Shown one piece after another: positions 5,639 through 6,922 of a DNA stretch of 6,922 nucleotides. Location of the stretch: positions 1 through 6,922 of the forward strand of contig DAOUTT010000114.1 of the NCBI GenBank assembly GCA_030668545.1, read 5' to 3'. Origin of the DNA: Anaerolineales bacterium. Lineage in GTDB: Bacteria > Chloroflexota > Anaerolineae > Anaerolineales > E44-bin32. The translations under genes and the position numbers were made by a program. The notes under the pieces were generated by a model. That model was not told where the DNA came from. It ran no database searches and saw nothing but the letters and a program-made list of their open reading frames with translations. Position 1 is the first letter of the stretch. Each line of letters opens with the position of its first letter.

Positions 5639-6922
5639 ATGCCCATCCACTTTGGAACAGACGGATGGCGGGGAGTGATCTCCGACACGTTTACCTTTCA
5701 CAACTTGCGCCGTATCTCTCAAGCAATCGCTGATGCCGTCGCTTCGGAGGAGTGGCTCAACGGAGTAATGAGCGGACCGAAACCAGATTCGAAACGCATG
5801 GTCGTCGGCTTCGACACTCGTTTCCTCTCCGACCGCTACGCGGCTGAAGCGGCACGGGTGCTCGCCGCTAATGGGTACAAGGTGTATCTCACCACAGCTG
5901 ACGTGCCCACTCCGTCGGTCTCCTACACCGTGAGACACCTGGGGGCGATCGCAGGAATAATGATCACCGCTTCGCATAACGCCCCTCGTTACAATGGGGT
6001 GAAGCTCAAGGCCGCACAGGGTTACTCAGCCGCCAGAGAACAATGCCGGAGAGTGGAGGTTTATCTTAGCGACAACGAGTCTCGAGGTCGGGGACCGAAT
6101 TTAATGGATTTCGAGCAAGCTCGCACCGAAGGTCTGATCGAACGTATAAACCCCACCCCGGCCTATTATGATCACCTGAGACAACTCATCGATTTTGACA
6201 AGATCGCAGATAATCCACAGCACATCGTCGTTGATTCGATGTTCGGATCTGGCAGAGGGCAAATACGCGGCATACTGCAGGGCACAGGTTGTGAGGTGTT
6301 CGAGGTTCGCGGAGAGATGAACCCCGGTTTTGGCGGCATTCATCCTGAACCTATTGGGCACTACCTCGGCGCGCTTGCCGGCGCGATCGCCGCCGGCCAC
6401 GGCCAACTCGGCCTGGCTACGGACGGCGATGCCGACCGTCTCGGCGCCATGGATGGTCGTGGACAGTTCGTCGATCCACATCGCATCATGGCTCTTTCAC
6501 TCAAATACCTTTTCGAGAAACGTGGTTTTCGCGGGAAAGTCGTAAAAACAGTGTCAACCACTCAGATGATAAACCGCCTGGCCGAGAAATATGGGCTTGA
6601 AGTAATAGAGACACCGGTCGGATTTAATTACATTGCCGAGTGGATGCTGCAAGATGATGTTCTCATTGGCGGCGAAGAATCTGGTGGGATCTCCTTCAAA
6701 GGACACATTCCAGAGGGGGACGGTATCCTCATGGGGCTTTTGCTCACCGAGATGGTCGCGGAAAGCGGCGCCCCACTGGACGAGATGGTCGCTGATTTGC
6801 TCGCCAAGGTTGGACCAGCCCACTATAAACGCGTTGATCTGCGCCTTGCCCGTCCGATTGTGAAGGAGCAAATGGTTAAACAACTCGCCGAAGACGCGCC
6901 GTCATCCATCGGCGGTGTTGAA
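5639..6922 (+). CDS. Phosphoglucomutase/phosphomannomutase family protein (partial, 3' end outside window)
   Basis: An alpha-D-phosphohexomutase open for 428 codons to the window end without a stop. The family is usually about 450-480 residues, so only part of the last domain is missing. It moves phosphate between C6 and C1 of a hexose phosphate via a phosphoserine enzyme. Seen in order: FGTDGWRG at 5-12; the active-site loop TASHN at 110-114 with phosphoserine S112; the metal-binding loop DGDADR at 262-267; and the sugar-binding loop GGEESGG at 344-350. ITASHNAPRYNGVK is typical of the family. The GGEESGG loop argues against GlmM and fits glucose or mannose phosphate mutases, but does not settle the substrate. 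Likely roles are glycogen, nucleotide-sugar and cell-envelope synthesis. It has its own promoter and a consensus ribosome binding site, so it need not depend on the upstream kinase gene. Confidence 0.93.
   Translation, partial: MPIHFGTDGWRGVISDTFTFHNLRRISQAIADAVASEEWLNGVMSGPKPDSKRMVVGFDTRFLSDRYAAEAARVLAANGYKVYLTTADVPTPSVSYTVRHLGAIAGIMITASHNAPRYNGVKLKAAQGYSAAREQCRRVEVYLSDNESRGRGPNLMDFEQARTEGLIERINPTPAYYDHLRQLIDFDKIADNPQHIVVDSMFGSGRGQIRGILQGTGCEVFEVRGEMNPGFGGIHPEPIGHYLGALAGAIAAGHGQLGLATDGDADRLGAMDGRGQFVDPHRIMALSLKYLFEKRGFRGKVVKTVSTTQMINRLAEKYGLEVIETPVGFNYIAEWMLQDDVLIGGEESGGISFKGHIPEGDGILMGLLLTEMVAESGAPLDEMVADLLAKVGPAHYKRVDLRLARPIVKEQMVKQLAEDAPSSIGGVE

Noticed and set aside
5567..5977. Minus-strand 136-codon frame over the mutase promoter and 5' end
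   Set aside because: It lies across a strong promoter, ribosome binding site and conserved mutase motifs on the plus strand; its product is unrecognisable.
6101..6883. Minus-strand frames inside the mutase gene
   Set aside because: They are antisense to the DGDADR and GGEESGG regions of the mutase and have no family features.

Overview
The window is an ordinary-looking bacterial chromosomal segment of moderate GC with five protein genes. A 5' intergenic block of about 520 bases is rich in short inverted repeats. The gene set (a UvrC with a Chloroflexota-like middle region, a lipoprotein with a long Pro/Thr/Ser linker, and a glycerate kinase of the MOFRL family) suggests a member of Chloroflexota, perhaps Anaerolineae-like. 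That is an impression from protein style, not a proven placement. Three copies of the octamer GCGATCGC and the C-rich/G-rich hairpins also recall cyanobacterial genomes, so the phylum should be held loosely.

Layout. Bases 1-523 hold no convincing gene. They carry a 10-bp perfect inverted repeat (62-71 and 177-186) enclosing a strong C-rich/G-rich hairpin, then a second block of C and G runs (244-305). On the minus strand come uvrC (2772 to 907) and, overlapping its stop, a receiver-only response regulator (895 to 524). Across a 143-base divergent spacer, three plus-strand genes follow: an extracellular solute-binding lipoprotein (2916-4199), a glycerate 2-kinase (4234-5544), and a phosphoglucomutase/phosphomannomutase family gene (from 5639) that is cut by the window end.

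How they may work together. uvrC and the receiver gene look like one transcript, pairing the incision nuclease of nucleotide excision repair with a single-domain phosphorelay protein. On the other strand, the lipoprotein and glycerate kinase are 34 bases apart with no visible terminator, so they are probably cotranscribed. The mutase has its own well-formed promoter (TTGACC, 17 bases, extended TGaTACAAT) and an AGGAGG ribosome binding site. The lipoprotein has no permease or ATPase gene beside it here, so its transport partner is unknown.

The most interesting signals are regulatory. Both divergent genes have a -10-like hexamer exactly nine bases before the ATG and no ribosome binding site, which suggests near-leaderless mRNAs. 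The receiver gene has two competing starts at the uvrC stop. The upstream intergenic block may hold a degenerate MITE-like element. No clearly new biological system is visible.
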